Source: Apus apus (lineage: Eukaryota; Chordata; Aves; Apodiformes; Apodidae). From it: a DNA stretch of 64,000 bases. Location: NCBI RefSeq assembly GCF_020740795.1, contig NC_067294.1, positions 2,604,001 through 2,668,000 on the forward strand. Direction: 5' to 3'. How positions within the stretch are numbered: position 1 is the stretch's first letter; each line of letters starts with the position of its first letter. A program made the position numbers and the translations under genes. The notes below the pieces were generated by a model. That model made no database searches, was not told the origin of the DNA, and was given only the letters and a program-made list of their open reading frames with translations. Below are positions 34,421 to 48,079 of this stretch, piece after piece.

Positions 34421-37400
34421 GCATAATCTCCAAGACTTTCTTTTTTCCCTTCTCCTCCCCCTTCCCCAGACTGCGTTGCCCTGTTGAGCAGCTCCACAGA
34501 TGGCATGAAGCAAATGCTCGCCTCTTTGATCTCCTAGTCAAGAAATTTGGAAGTCGTTCTGAATTTATGAGAATCCTGTCTGAAATAAATCTGTCTGTGC
34601 ACAGGGCCACACTAAGTCAACCCAGAGCTGCAGGCAGGGCTCACCTGAACCTCCGGGGAAGTGCAGGAATTAAATCCCACAGGAGCATCGTGTGATGCTG
34701 TAGCGATAAAGAGAAACTTTATGCATATTGTTGAACATGAAAAAGTCTAGACAATCTACAATTTACCAGTCGGGGTAATTGGCTAAAGGCTTAATCTGCC
34801 CTGATAATCCAGTAATGGTATTGTTGGCAGGACATTGATGTAAATATCACTCGGCAGTGCTGGTAGCTGCTGTCTCCTGTGATTGCTGACATTCCCAATT
34901 CCCTTTCCACAGACTTTAGGGCTGAGGGGGAATTTTCAAAGTTCTGCAAACTTCTTGTCTTTGGTATTTTTCAAAAACTGTAAGCCACCTGCCACCTCAT
35001 GTGTCACCTCCCAACCTGGTGGCATTTGCTGAGACTTCAGTGGCATCACTCTGCACAAGCTCAAGCCCTCATGTGCCACCAGCATGGATGGGGCTACAAA
35101 CTCTGGTGGGGCACTTTGGAGGTCAATGAGCTGAGCAGGGTTTTAAAAATAAACCTCACTAAACCTCACCCTCCGTTTTAATTAATGTTGATTTGCCCCA
35201 TGAGGACAAAGGAGAGGGAGCTGGGGCACAGGGGCTGTAGCAACAGATAATGGAAGGACAGACGGACGAGTCCCCCTCCAGCCATGAGTTTCCCACCATT
35301 GCAGTGTTTCATACCCGTGTGCTGCCTTTCGTGGCCTGTTGATGTGTTAGAGTGTGGCTGGGCTTTGGACACAGACTGTCTCAAATTATTGTTTTAATTG
35401 TGCATGAGGAAGTTCAGCCTCCTCTCCCATTCATGAAACTTTATTCTCTTTAACTCATTCCCTCCATTTACCTTGGAAAAAGGGGTTGTGTTCAGCTGAA
35501 GGCCTCTGCTCCTGAGAGCCTTACTGCACCAAGAACAACTGAACCCTGCCAGGTACTGGAGTCTCCAGGACTTCATTTGAGTCATATTTGCTACCTGAAA
35601 AGCCGCTTGCTTGTTTCTGATGGCTGCCTTGCACGTTTAGTCCAGGGACTGAGAGCCAAGTTAGTTTTTTCTTTCTCTGCATCACCACCAAACCATGCCC
35701 TGAGTATTGTCTGTGCAACTCCCCTGCCTTCAGTGAGGTTGCAGACATGTAATTTATTGGCGCTCAGCAAACAACTGCCCTGATGACTGAAGCAGAAACA
35801 CCCTGGGAATGACTTTTCTGCAGCAGGGTTGACCTGTGCTGCCAGCAGAAGTGTTAAAAAACTCATATATAACAATATATATAAACTTATTTTGGTCACT
35901 GAAACCAGCTGAGATGGCTGTGAATCCTTGACACCATTTTTAAAGCAGCCTGCAAAGGCTTTTTTGAACTTTTTTTTTATTTCTCAGAAAACAATGGAAG
36001 AAGCCCAGTTCTGCTGCAAACAAAACCTGAACATTCTCTAACTTACATGCAAAATATCAAAGAGCTCCTATTCAGTACACATTCCCACCCTTCCGTTTCA
36101 CAGCAAACACCTCGTCACGGCCCAGAGACTTTGGGAAAACTATATATAGTGTGTTCGGCCGAATGTCACCCTTGTAATTATCCCAGAGCTCTGGCTCCGT
36201 GATGTTGTGGCTAAGAAATCCAACTTTAATTGTTTGTGATCTCTATCGGAGCAGACATCGGGTTTGAGTTCAGCTGGTACAGAGTCAGGAGGAATAAACA
36301 CAAACCTACAGCAAGATCAAAGCAGCAGAGAGGTGCGCATGTGCTAATAATAATAGCTTATGAAAGCTCATATTTTCCTTCAACAACATCCTGTCATTTG
36401 TGTATTAGCTTTGAAAAGGGTAAAAAAAAAAAAAAAAAGAAAAGAAAAAATTCAATGTAATTTACATCAGCAAAAAATGAGATAAGGCAGATACTTGATT
36501 GCACCAGCTCATGTGTGGTTTGCTGCAAGGATTGTACGTGTGCTGCATCCCCTGGTGTGTCAAGTGTGCAGAGCCTGAGTGGGCTGTGACTGAAGTACCA
36601 TCGTTATCTGATTTTTATATACAGTCTGTGACAGGGTGATGCAGAAAGGAGGATGAGGTAAACAGTCTCAGTAACCACATCCACACCTGGTGGACCTCGA
36701 TCAAATGTCTGTAAACAGTTTGTATAGCGTGAGGTTACGGCGAGGCTGGAACGTCTAACGGCTCCTGGAGACACAGGCCAGCACAGGGAAACACAGAATC
36801 TTGGGGATGGTGTTTTTGGCAGGGTGGAATCACCCTGGGGATTAAAACTGGGATGTCATAGGTAGTGTGTAGGATGAGCAGACGGTGGTCAGGGTGGCCG
36901 TACCCAGGGAGTCACGTTGGGACAGCAGGGTGATAGCTGTGTCAGACAACACCAGTTTCCCTCCATGTGATGTGACCTGCTTAGGAAGCACTGGTCAGCC
37001 CTGGAAACAGGGCACAACGCTGACCATTTCCTCTGTCCTCTTATTTCAGATTTTCACTATCAGCTTTTTTAATCTAGTGCAACGGCTTAAACCTCCAGCG
37101 GGGTTTTGCCCTGCCCAGCACAGAGATGCCTGGCAGGCTGTGAGGGGATCCAGGACCCAAGCAACAGCAGGATTAGAGCCGTGATAGGCGCATCATGGGA
37201 AGGAGGCTGCCTGTATTCTGAACTTGTCTTTCATGTTGCACGCTGTGGTTGTTGACATTGAGTTGTGCCTGTCGTTCTCTTGCAGGCAGGAAAAGGTTTG
37301 GGGTTTTGGTGAAGGGGAGGAAGGCTGGTGATAAAAGGTGACACAGTGGCCCAGTAAGTACCGAAAATGAGCTGGTTGAGGAAGGAGAAGGTTGTTTATA

Positions 37401-37854
37401 AAGAAAAAACAGGGGAAGAGGACAGAGAGGAGCAGGTACAGGCACAGTCACAAACTTTCTGCTCTCTCTGCGCAGGCACTGTGACTCTAGGTACCACTGG
37501 CTCCCTGAGCAAGGTTTGATGATGGCCCCAGGGTGACAATAACAGCGAGTGATCACTGTGCTGGGAAGGTGTTTTTCAGGGTTGTGAGGCTGAGCTAGAG
37601 CCTATCCAAATTCTGCAGTGGCTGAAGCGCAGCAAACAGGGACTTGTTAAGAAAGTGGAGCAAATAATAATGATCCATCCATTTAATGCAGCTGAAAGGC
37701 GTACTTCAAAGATAGTGTTATCCTAAAAAAGCCCGAGTATAGAGGGGAATATACTTGATCACAGCTTCCAGGTTTTGATGGTAGTGTTGTAAGTAGGTCA
37801 GCAAACGGTAATATTTAAATTAACTTCTCTTTCTGGCAACTAGATGGGAATGTA

Positions 37855-38045
37855 GGTCTGGAAATGGGTAGATGTAGATTCTCTTCCCAGCTTTGCCACT
37901 CTGACAAGTCACTTCATCTCCTCGTGCCTAAGGGAAGAATACACCTTTGGGCTCTGCCCAGTAATCATCAGCCAAATGCTTCCCCACCTATCTAAAGGGT
38001 TTTAGAATATGTGATTGAAAAGTGCAAAGTGTTATTAACATTGAA
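37855..38045 (+). mobile_element. MIR/CORE-type SINE fragment
   Basis: The landmarks GATTCTCTTCCCAGCTTTGC, CACTCTGACAAGTCACTTCA and TCTCCTCGTGCCTAAGGGAA are in the order of the MIR-like SINE body ('cccagctctgccact', 'gggcaagtcacttcacctct', 'gtgcctcag'). The 3' half is diverged but ends in GCAAAGTG and GAATTAATG. This is an ancient copy without function of its own that I can see. Confidence 0.6.
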
Positions 38046-38500
38046 TTAATGTCTGCCATTACAATATGTAATGGAGTATTTCTGCACACACCCCATTTCC
38101 TCCTGCTCGAATGTTTTGTCAGACGAGTCCAAGTGTTTACTGGCTTTATAGCTGGCCTAAAAAGAGCCAGTGAGCTGGAGCTGCTGGTGGCTAGTGGAGC
38201 TGCCAGGCTTGTTTGGCAGATGGGACATTTCAGGAGCTGGCAGCAGAGCAGAGACTGGAAGTTTGTGGCAGCAGGGTCGGGGTGACTGGGCTGCTCCACC
38301 ACAACCACCCTGGAGCTGCTGGGTACGTCTCATGTGGAGCCTGCTCACCCATCGGGTCTGACCAAGGTGCCTTCACCACAGGGTGCACAGTGGGGTGCAG
38401 ATGTGCTACACTTCCTGCCAGGGGTGGAGAGGACTGTGAGGGGGGGAGTTGTGCTGCCAGAGCACCTCCCTTCACCTCTTTTCTGAGAGCTGAGAGTCGC

Positions 38501-38678
38501 AACCCAGGTTGCCCAGTGAAGTTGTCACTGCCCCATCCCTGGGAAGTGTTCAGGGCCAGGATGGATGGGACTTGGAGCAATCTGATCTAGTGGGAGGTGT
38601 CCATGCCCATGCAGGGGGGTTGAAACTAAATGATCGTTAAAGTCCCTTCCAACCCAAACCATTCTGTGATTCTGTGAC
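38501..38678 (+). mobile_element. CR1 LINE, 5'-truncated 3' end
   Basis: This is the 3' untranslated end of an avian CR1 element: AACCCAGGTTGCCCAGTGAA, GCCCCATCCCTGGGAAGTGT, CTAGTGGGAGGTGTCCATGC, and the tail AAAGTCCCTTCCAACCCAAA followed by CCATTCTGTGATTCTGTGA. CR1 copies end in an 8-bp ATTCTATG-type repeat rather than poly(A). Only about 180 bp remain, so it cannot move. It is the clearest marker that the genome is avian. Confidence 0.92.
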
Positions 38679-41600
38679 TCCCCAGGCAACGCAACAACAC
38701 CCTGAGCAAATTGCTTTAATTTCTACCTCCTGTAAATATATTTATTTTCTCTATGCAAATAACAGCTGCATGTTTTTGACCCACAGCTGTATTTAAGGAT
38801 ATCAACCCAAACCTTTCAAGGCAGCCTTCCTCTTTTTCCATCGTTGGCTCATCCCATCAGACAGAAATTCCCTGCCTGCCTGTTGCTCTCGCCCATCGGC
38901 GTTTCTCATTATCGCACCCTGTGCAGACATTTCACTGCTTTTCTAAAATGTCTTAGCACATGGTGTGGGCTACTGTCTAGACTGCAGCACTTCAACCAAA
39001 TGTATTCACTAATGTAATATATTATTAGGGCTCACTAAAAGTAACAAACAAAGCACATTTCTTTGTTCACTCCTTAATTGTTTGTTCATTAGCTTGCTTG
39101 CCGATTCATAAAATATGAAAACCTCCAATAGGGTATCTAGTCACTAGTGCAAATTAGCTAGTTTCTAATGTACATAAATAAATTATAACCCTGCATTTAC
39201 AATTTGCCTTTAGTACAAGCTCTGCACAGAAGTGTTTTATCTCATCAGGACAGAATTGGATCTGCTGCTCTGCACACAAATTGACAAGTAAAGGCAGGGG
39301 CTGGGAGGGCTGCATCCTACACTTGCAGAACACATTAAGAGCAAAAATTATCTCTTTGCTGGTGATTAATCTGTTTTCTTTAGCTTTGGAGCTGGAACAT
39401 GACATCCTTGGATACCTACCTTTGTAGCTGGGGCTGGATGTTCACCTGTGTGATTTGGCATGGGCATGGTCTACATTCTGTCAGCAGCTGGGAGAGGCCT
39501 GGAGCTTTTGTTACTGCGGGGCTTCATGTTTTCGCCTGGTTTGTGTGATCCGCTTTTGCTCTTTCTCTTCAGCAGCAGCTCTTTCTATTTTTTGGTTATT
39601 CTTGTTGCTTATAGAATTATTTCCAAAAAGTGCTGTGTCCTCACATTGCTCAGAAACATATTTCCAGGTAGGATCTGCCCATGTGCAAGGCTCCTAGAGG
39701 ATCTAAGATCATCTTTGTATGGTGTATTTTTCTTGCCTACAGATTTCTGTGACCAGGAGTGCAATTCTCTAATACAATTCAGAGATCAAATTCTTCACTC
39801 CTTTCTGTACCACAGTTAACATGCTCATCAGAAAGGGTATCATCCTCTAAAAATAGTGTAGGTTTTTAGATAAAATTCTGAAGGCTGTCTTCATATTTTA
39901 TTGGTTTAATCTCTTTTCGGTCCTGTAATTCTCTTAAATAATGAATAAAAGCTATCTGGGATAAGCTGGTGATACAAGTTGTGTCTAAAAGAGAGATTTG
40001 CCCTCATGCAGCTTCACAATTGATGGGTAAAGGGTCCCATGGAAAGAGGACTGAAGTCCAAGCACCCAACCTATATATTGGTTATTAAAAACTCAGATCT
40101 TGTCTGATTTGTACAGACACTAAAGATTTATGGCCATAAATGCCTGCTGCTGCTAAATGGATGGCTACTGTCTCTCCCATGGGCAACATTCCCAAAGTCT
40201 TCACTGTGCATTAAGCTGGAACCTGCAGGTGCTCACGTAGGTAAATTATTTCACATATATGGCTGGTGTTGTCAAAACTAGGCTGAAAATTTGTGCATAA
40301 AATTATTCGTATGTGTTTGTATTTGCAAGTGTTGGATTTATACATGCAAGATCAAGGACTTAGTTTGTAAATTTTTTTGGTTTAATGCATAAAAGCTTTG
40401 TTGTTGGGGTACTCAGAGGTCTCTGCTGCCTAAGTCCGGTTGAGTTACAATAGCAACTCATCAGCCTCTCTTGAGCACACATAGGTGTTCATAACATTAA
40501 AAAAATGATGATAAACTGAAGGATATGCCAGCAGGTCAACTCCCTGTAAGATGCAACATTTCAAATGGTGTGTTGCCAGCAATCTAGACTTAAAGTTATA
40601 TTTTTGACAGAATGAAGCATACACTTTTTTCTCAGCCTCTTTCAATGCAATTGATTAAACAGAGATTAGGATGATGTGGGGTTTGTATCTTCAGTTATTT
40701 TACCTCAGTACCATACCATTACTTTAACTGACTTACCTCAAAGCTTGTCAAACTTCCTTTTTTTTTTGCTAAAGTAACTCATTTATTTTCCACTTGCTCA
40801 CATACCCAGCTCCTCTACCTCAGACTGACATGGAAAAAACCTGCACCAAATGCCAGAATTGTTTTCTTTGTCTTTGCACATTCCCTGGTGATAATCCTGG
40901 TCCACCTCATTGCTGTAGCGGGCCAAGGCTCTTCTTGACATGCTGCAAACTGGCACTTGGGAGGGGACTTCATCCACAGGCAGAGTCATGAAAGCTAAAT
41001 CCCAATTCCCGAGACATTTCAGACCTCCATGGTATCAAAAGGAATCATTTTTCTTCCATATTTTGAATGTGAAAATCCTAATGTGTGATTTCTGTGGTCT
41101 GGGAACTGGCAGGGTGTGTGAAGTGTTCTCCAGCTTCACCAGGAGCTTGCAACCTGCTGTGCTCTAAGTGCAGGGCAGTCACATCACCAGACAAAATGAA
41201 ATCTTACTTTGGAAAGTCAGGGGTGCCTTTGCCCCCCACTTTGACTCTGTCCTTGTTTCAAATGGGTTTTTTCTTGCTTGATCAATCACAGATTTCTGAC
41301 ATTTTGTCAGTGTTGTGCTTCAATATAAAAGAGAATTAGTTTTAGTTAATTACTGCCCAAATCTACAGTCTCTAGTTCATGAGGGAAAAACACAAAAGTG
41401 GTAGCACTTCATGTTCTGCTACTGGAGCCAAGCAGAACGTGGTGCTGCAGAGGCCTGCAAAACGACTTTGAGCAGCATCATTCAGAAATTCTCTTTCATC
41501 TTCATCTCACTCTGCTTGAATTTCTTAATTTGTTTGTTCTAATCACTGGCTGCGCTTGGGTTCTTATATTTTGGGTTTGTCATGTGTGTAATGCAATCCA

Positions 41601-44600
41601 GGTCTCTTTGCAGAGAGCAGATTAGGTGAAAGAAAATGAATTATGCTTATTTCTGTGCTTTAGGTGTTTTTTCATGTGTACTACCCTATGCAAAACAAAA
41701 AATATGATTCTTTAATGTTTTCTTTAGATCCTAACTCTAATCCAGCCTCCCCAGCTCCACCTGAGTTCCATGTGAACGTAGAGTTTTTTGGCTGTACAAT
41801 CTTTCTTCATCACTGAAGGTGAAGGTTCTTGCTAAAGAGGTAGAAAGCTCTAGATCATCATCTCTTCTTTTAGGTTGCAAACATTGTTCTTTTTCTGTCC
41901 ATTCAGTTCTCTGCCTCCTTCTTGGTGTTAGAATTCAGGACAACTCTCAGGCAAAATATTTTACTGCAGATACCAAGAGTTTTAAAGTCCTCAAGCAAGC
42001 TTGCATTTAAAAGGAAGAGTTGCTAAATTCAACATACATAATTAACATATAATTTGAAATAATAGCTTTACAGGAGTGTCTGCATAGAATTTGACCTATA
42101 TATTCCTTAGAATTGGTGGCCATATGGAGGAAGGAGAGAGCTTGACCCAGCTTGACATTCATATCCCAGAGGAAGGTTGCATGACTAACATTAAGAAAAT
42201 AGCCACTTAATTTCAGTCTCGGAATTATGAAATCACAAGCTGACAACCATGGAAGCTAGTATGGGCACTTTTTGGAGCCATTTACTGATGCTCATCCACC
42301 TGAATTAGGAAAAAAAGCTTACTCTCTTCTGGAAAGCAGCTGTATCTCCTTTTAACCACTTCCCTTTGTTAAGAGCACCTCTTCTGCAGTTGAAGAGGAT
42401 TTCAGATGTACTTTTGGCTTATGCAATTGCCAGGTGGTGGTGATCCTGCTGTTTCAAAGCACCTCGACAGAAAATTATCCCAATCCCACAAACCACTCCA
42501 TGTTATTCCATTGATGTTCTGCTGGCAGAGAGGCCTCTATGGTTTAGAGACTCAGATGGAGGCAGGTGCCTCTTCTGTCCTGCAGCCTTCCCAGAAAATC
42601 TAGTGATGCTGTGGGATTTTCCCAGTCTTCAGAGGAATTCCTTCCTTGAGGGAAGAGACAGGTCTGGGTGGCAGTGGGGGTATTTATTTGCATCTTCCTG
42701 GGGCAGAGGAGTCTGTCTGCAGCTTATCCTACTCCTGCATCCCCGTGCCACCTGGTGCTGCACCTTCACTCCCCGGGTGCATCCCCAGGCCACCCTGTCC
42801 TCTCCATTTTCCCATTCCTGGCACGGTGACAGCAGGTGGATCACACAGGAAGGGAGGAGGTGCAGCAGCACCTTCGTCCTTACGAAACAGGGAATTAACC
42901 CAGTGACACCGGTGTTGAAGGTACCAGACTCCCAGGAGAGCACATGAGGTCAGTGCCTAAGGACAGCAGCATCCTCAGGTGCCGCGCTGGCGTTTCGGCA
43001 GCACCACCCGTTGCCCTGCACTGTAGCGTATTCTTCATCAGCTTTATGGAGAGGACTTCATATCAACTGTTTCGATCTCCCGTGTTTCATACATGTGGAA
43101 TGTCCCCACTTCCATATGCAGCAGAAATGGCTGTAGGGTTTGTCACTCTGGTTGTAGGACATAGTGTGTGAGTGAGGGTGATTCACCAGCTGCATCACTC
43201 TGCCCCTGGTGGTGTTTGGTTACAACTTGACACGTTCTGTGAGCATAGATGGGGTCAGGAGAGAGCAGAAAAGGAGTAAAATGGTGCTACTCTGATGTAT
43301 TTTTTTAAACTCAACTTCTTGGATGATGAGCAGAACATACTGAGATACTGGTCTCTGCTCTCTTGCTCCTTTAAACAACAGGTTCACAGAGATTTGGATT
43401 TTCCCTTTCAAAGCAGATGGGAAAAATCAGCTGGAAAGGAGGGGCAGTCAACTCTGCTGTCTGATGGAGAGAGCAGGGTGAAGTGTTTTCCTCAAGTGCT
43501 GGGTTCACTACCAGCTGAGGATATCCAACCTGCTGCTCAGTCACCCCAAAACATGTAGAGAGAGGGAGAGGAGAAGCTTGAGCTGCTTTAATTGCAGGTA
43601 GGAGTGGAAACGCCTGGAAATGATCCATCGTCCAGTGGTGGTGGGCCACTCCTTGGAAATGCTGGGAGTAACTCCTGCACCCTCCCAGCGAATGTGTGTC
43701 CAGGTGGCCTTGCACAGGACTTTCCTTTTCAGTCTTGCTAAAGTCTAAGCAACACATTTATATAGATATTTATATCGACATCTCTTTTTATGTTACATTT
43801 CCAAACCACCGCACATGGATTTACTTGTGAGTAATGGATGAGTCTGCAGAGTATAATGCTCATTACTCACAGGGAGCACACAGGGAGGTACTTGGAGCCA
43901 AGGCAAGATCTGGGTGTATCCCAAATCCATCCTGTCCCCAAACGCTGGGCATTGCTGCCTGAAGCTGCTACACTGCTGATGCTGCAGGGGCTGGGATGAG
44001 AAATTTTGATAATTTGTCCCCATTTTTTGGTTCACTTCTGTCACCGTGAACTAAGCCTCTACCATGTTGTAGAGCACAAGCCCACAATAAAGTTCTAATT
44101 TCTGCATCTTCTGCCTTCCACTGCTGTTTGTGGAAGGGAGGTAACAAGTGACATTGGATTGGGCTCTCTTTTAAATGAGGATTACATTACCTACAAAGAA
44201 TGTAGGCAAGCCAGATTCAGTGGTGCAACTTTCTGAAGAAAAGACCAGCAGCTAGCGCTAATGAGAGTATCTGGTCATTCATAAATGGATTAATCTTCTT
44301 TTCCCTCATCCAATGTTTCTGTTTAAAGCACCTGCTGAAAAGAGAGCAACATAATGAAGTGTCTGGGTGGTAAAAAATGTTTTTAAAGCCCTGATTTTTC
44401 TTCCCATTCTTTAGCCCATGCATAGAGCAAATAAAAGGCTCCCATAGCATGGGAAGCCAGGAGCAGAGATGGGGAATTAGGATGTGGGCCCTAGAGCCAG
44501 AAATACCCAGCCTGCAAAACCTCATGCTGTGGGTTGGGTGGAAAACAAGAGTGATAATTGAAGCAGAGAGACTGAATTTAGGAACAGAGGAGAACAAATT

Positions 44601-47600
44601 AATGTGTGGTCCTTACGGGTGATTATTCCTGCTCCTGTGCCTGAGAACGCCTGGGCTCATCCCGTATCGCAGGGATGCACAGGGGGAGGGAGGTGAAGGA
44701 TTAGCTTCTCCTTCTGTTCAGAATACAGTCTAGACCAACCCTAGCCAGACCAGAAAGACAACATGGCATGGAAATCAAAACAAAGGCTCCCATTTTGCTG
44801 ATGGTACACAGGATACAGCAGGGCCAGTGTGAGGTGGTTTTTTTTTGCTTGTGGTTGAGAATTTAACTTTCTTTTTTCTGAACACGCTCACAACATAAGA
44901 CACTTTGGGGGTGAGGGTTTAAATGAAACAGGATTCTGTGCATGCAGGGGTTGCTTGTTTGCAAATACAGTGAGGTGAATTTAAACCCCTTGTGGTTTAC
45001 CATGGAAAATACAGACAGAGTGTTTTTCACCTAAACTTCGCTACACACCAACTGCAGGCAGAGGAGACCGGGTGGCTTGAGCAATGAAGAATTTCAGATG
45101 TGAAACTAAAATTAACTTCCTCAGGGTGCGCGCAAACAAATAGAGATAAACACACACACACCGAGGCTGCTGTGGGGTGATTTCCTCATACGGTGTGTGT
45201 TTGCTGAGCGGTGAGGTGGGTAGTGAGCAGCCTGTGGGCACCTCAGGCAGTGGGTATGCAGAGCTCCAACCCCCCAGCCACAGAGGGAAGGTTTTGCAGG
45301 GCTTGGTGCGGCAGTGGAAGGGTCTCAACACCCGTGGATTTTGCCTTAACCATATTCTATGCAAACTGAACATGCATGTAACCTCTGTATATCTTTGTAG
45401 GCAACTTCATGTCTTTGTGAGTCTTTAATTTGTAAGTGCTTTCACAGAAAGAAGGCATAAAAATCTTCCTTGCTTTTCCTCATACAAGACCCATACACAA
45501 CAGCATCCTGTGTGGATGACAGACAGTATCTTTCCAGCTTGGATGTGGCAGGGAAAAGGCAGGTTATGGCCCTCTGCAGGAGCTAAGTGAGCCATTTAAG
45601 AGTCATGTGTGCCTCTGCTCTGCTGCCAGACATGCTGAGGATCAAGATACCAAGAATAAAGCCCAAAAATACAAGGGGAGTCAGGAGTCCTTCTGTGTCT
45701 TGTCCCTTAGCAGCACAGTTACAGCTGCTGCCTGTTTTCCAGTGACTCTTATCTGTGGAAGGAAGGGCAGGATGCGAGTCTTAGTGGTGGTATTATGTGT
45801 TTGTTACTCAGAGAGTCAGGGGGAAAACTGTGGTTGACCAGATTATAATGCATCATCTGAAATGGAAAGTTTCCACTTTGGGGCTGGGAAAAAAAAAAAG
45901 AGATCTCCCAGTACAGAATCCATGCAAAGGCTGTTTGGATGTATTTATGCTTATGCATTAATGGGGTGGGTGAGATCATTGCCTTCCACATTCATAATTG
46001 CTTTTACTTTTGATTCCTCCTGCAGTGCTGAAGGTTTACAGTCTGTAACACAACATGTGTGGGTTTCACAGGTCAGTCAACCTGCCCTGGAGGAGACACA
46101 TTGCCTGTGTAGTTCCTTATTCTCATTTACTCCTCATATTCTTCATTGGTGCAGAGACCCACAGTGAGCTGAATAAAGAACATCAGCTCCAATTGGGAGA
46201 ACTGATATGGTCATTTTTCACATGGCAACAATTTGTGAGGATTTGGCTTGAAAGGACAGGTTAGCAAAAAAGTAAAAATCTGGTTTTGGGTAGGATAGGG
46301 CATGCATTAGGGTCAAGGGTTGGGCTGGTAGAGACATATGAACTGAGTGAGCACACACTATGGCTAGAAGGGAGCCTGGGGACCAGAACAGAGCACAGAC
46401 CTGCACAGGGATTAGAGCTGTTCAGAGATACTAAACATGACAGGAAAAATGTAGATGTAAGATTTGGCTGAGAAAGGCCATGAGACAGTTTAGCTGCTTC
46501 TGAATCCCATGCTACACTATTTAGTTGGCACGTTTCCTCTGAGCTTTACCTCCTACCTTGAGCCTTGGTCCTCAGTGCCTTTCTGGCCATGGTTGGCAAT
46601 GTAGCCCAGGGGCAGGCAGCAGTTCTCGGGTCACTTTATTGACCTGTAGTGCAAGCTCAGCAGTTTCTCCTGGGTACAAGCCTTAATCCTACTTTCAGTG
46701 TCAGTCCAGCCCTAGGAAGGTCTTCCTGTTCCCAAACTAAATATACTCCAAGATTAATAATGGCTTCAGATGTAGCAACGTGTTCAGAGTCCACCATATA
46801 ATCTGCTGGACACAAACTCTAACCTCGACCTCAGCCTCAGCCCTTTCACTGCTCCAGTAACTCCTGGTGACCCCAGATCTTAAGGAAGTCACAGATATAC
46901 TCAACATGAGCTTCCAATTTTGGTGCTGTCTTCCCCAAATCCCTTTATTATCCTAACCCATAATTTTCTTCTGATAAAGCTGTAATTCTAGACTTCCCAA
47001 ACTTGTGCAACCATCACCAGTCCTAGAATAAAATGGTCTCAAAGAGCTCCATGTCCTCTCCTCTTCACTCATCTGCCTTCCCTGAACCTTCTTGTGACCT
47101 GACTTCATCTCTTTTTCCTGACTTGGATTAGAATCCTAACACCTACTCCAACCTCAGCGTTGTTGCTTTCCCTTTCTCAAATACTAACCCTAACCAAAAC
47201 TCTCACCCAAGCCATAAAGATGCAATTTATATTCAGCTTGCCTTAAAATGGGATCCAGGTGAAGCTGCTTGAATCCCTTTTTTGATAGAAACTGCACTAA
47301 GATCTAGAGTCCCATGAGCTGGAACTGGAGTTGGGTCTGGGATTAATACCATTCTCCAAATTCAGTTTAGGGTTTAGTTTAGGCTCATGTCTCACAGGAG
47401 CCACGAGCTAGGAAAAAATGGGAGAGTGCTGCTGATGTGGCTTGCCTCTGGTCATGGGTGCTGCTTTCCCAAGCAAGTGGGATGGGGAGTGTCCCTGTCC
47501 CAGATTTCCCTGCTGCTGTCACATGGATAAATTAAAAATTGGTACCATAGCTGCTCAGTCTGACAAAAGTCTTCCTTGGAAAAAAAGGGCTTCAAGGAAG

Positions 47601-47990
47601 AGCATGTGATGTCGTCACTGTGAGATGACTGGGCTGGAACAGTTTCCTTAATTAACCTCCTGTAAATAAGGTGCTTTGGTGGAATGCAGCTCAGCAGTGG
47701 TGCAAGGATCTAGTTTGGAGGAAATTCTTCTGAACTCCAGAAGAGGTAGAGATGCTTTGATTGAGCAGGTACTGTATCCAATAATAGCTCTAAAGTTTGC
47801 AAATAAGTCTTTGATCTCTTCTGTTTCATGACTCCACATCACTTTTGAAAGATAGCTGAATCTTCATCCCTCACAGAAAAATTCAGCAGTTTTTTTCTTA
47901 TCCCACTTAAAGGTGGGTGGCAGGTTCTGGTGGTGCGATGAGTGGGAGGGAACCACCTTCCCTTCTTACAGCTTGGTGATAAATGCTTGA
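38679..47990. other. Intron 3 stretch, no exon recognised
   Basis: No gene is seen. The 46500-47240 part is C/T-rich on the plus strand, with ACTAACCCTAACC near 47181, a telomere-like motif that is too short to call an interstitial telomeric repeat. A hairpin with about 13-bp arms lies at 43824-43873. Other frames are short and look like chance. Confidence 0.5.
38990..39200. promoter_or_regulatory. AT-rich enhancer-like block with inverted HMG-box site pair
   Basis: AACAAAG (39047-39053) and its exact reverse complement CTTTGTT (39061-39067) face each other 7 bp apart in a non-repetitive AT-rich block. Both are cores bound by SOX proteins and, less well, by TCF/LEF proteins. Function is inferred from motif arrangement only. 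Confidence 0.35.
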
Positions 47991-48079
47991 GGAATGGAAT
48001 GGAATGGAATGAAATGGAATGGAATGGAATAGAATAGAATGGAATAGAATAGAACAGAACAGAACAGAACAGAACAGAC
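47991..48079 (+). repeat. Pentanucleotide microsatellite, GGAAT grading to AGAAT and AGAAC
   Basis: About 17-18 units of five bases change in order along the array: GGAAT (with one GAAAT), then mixed AGAAT/GGAAT, then AGAAC. The orderly change suggests successive expansions of variant units rather than random decay. Confidence 0.95.

Larger units (their letters stand above)
32486..38500. other. Intron 3 stretch with enhancer-like blocks, no exon recognised
   Basis: The stretch 32880-33610 is pyrimidine-rich on the plus strand. Non-repetitive AT-rich blocks at 34180-34420 and 34750-34880 look like conserved non-coding DNA. A poly(A)-like tract is at 36422-36438. A SINE-like fragment lies near 37855-38045. 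No splice-flanked TCF7 exon was found. Confidence 0.5.

Noticed and set aside
47180..47196. Telomere-like ACTAACCCTAACC
   Set aside because: Fewer than two hexamers in a generally C/T-rich region; not an interstitial telomeric array.
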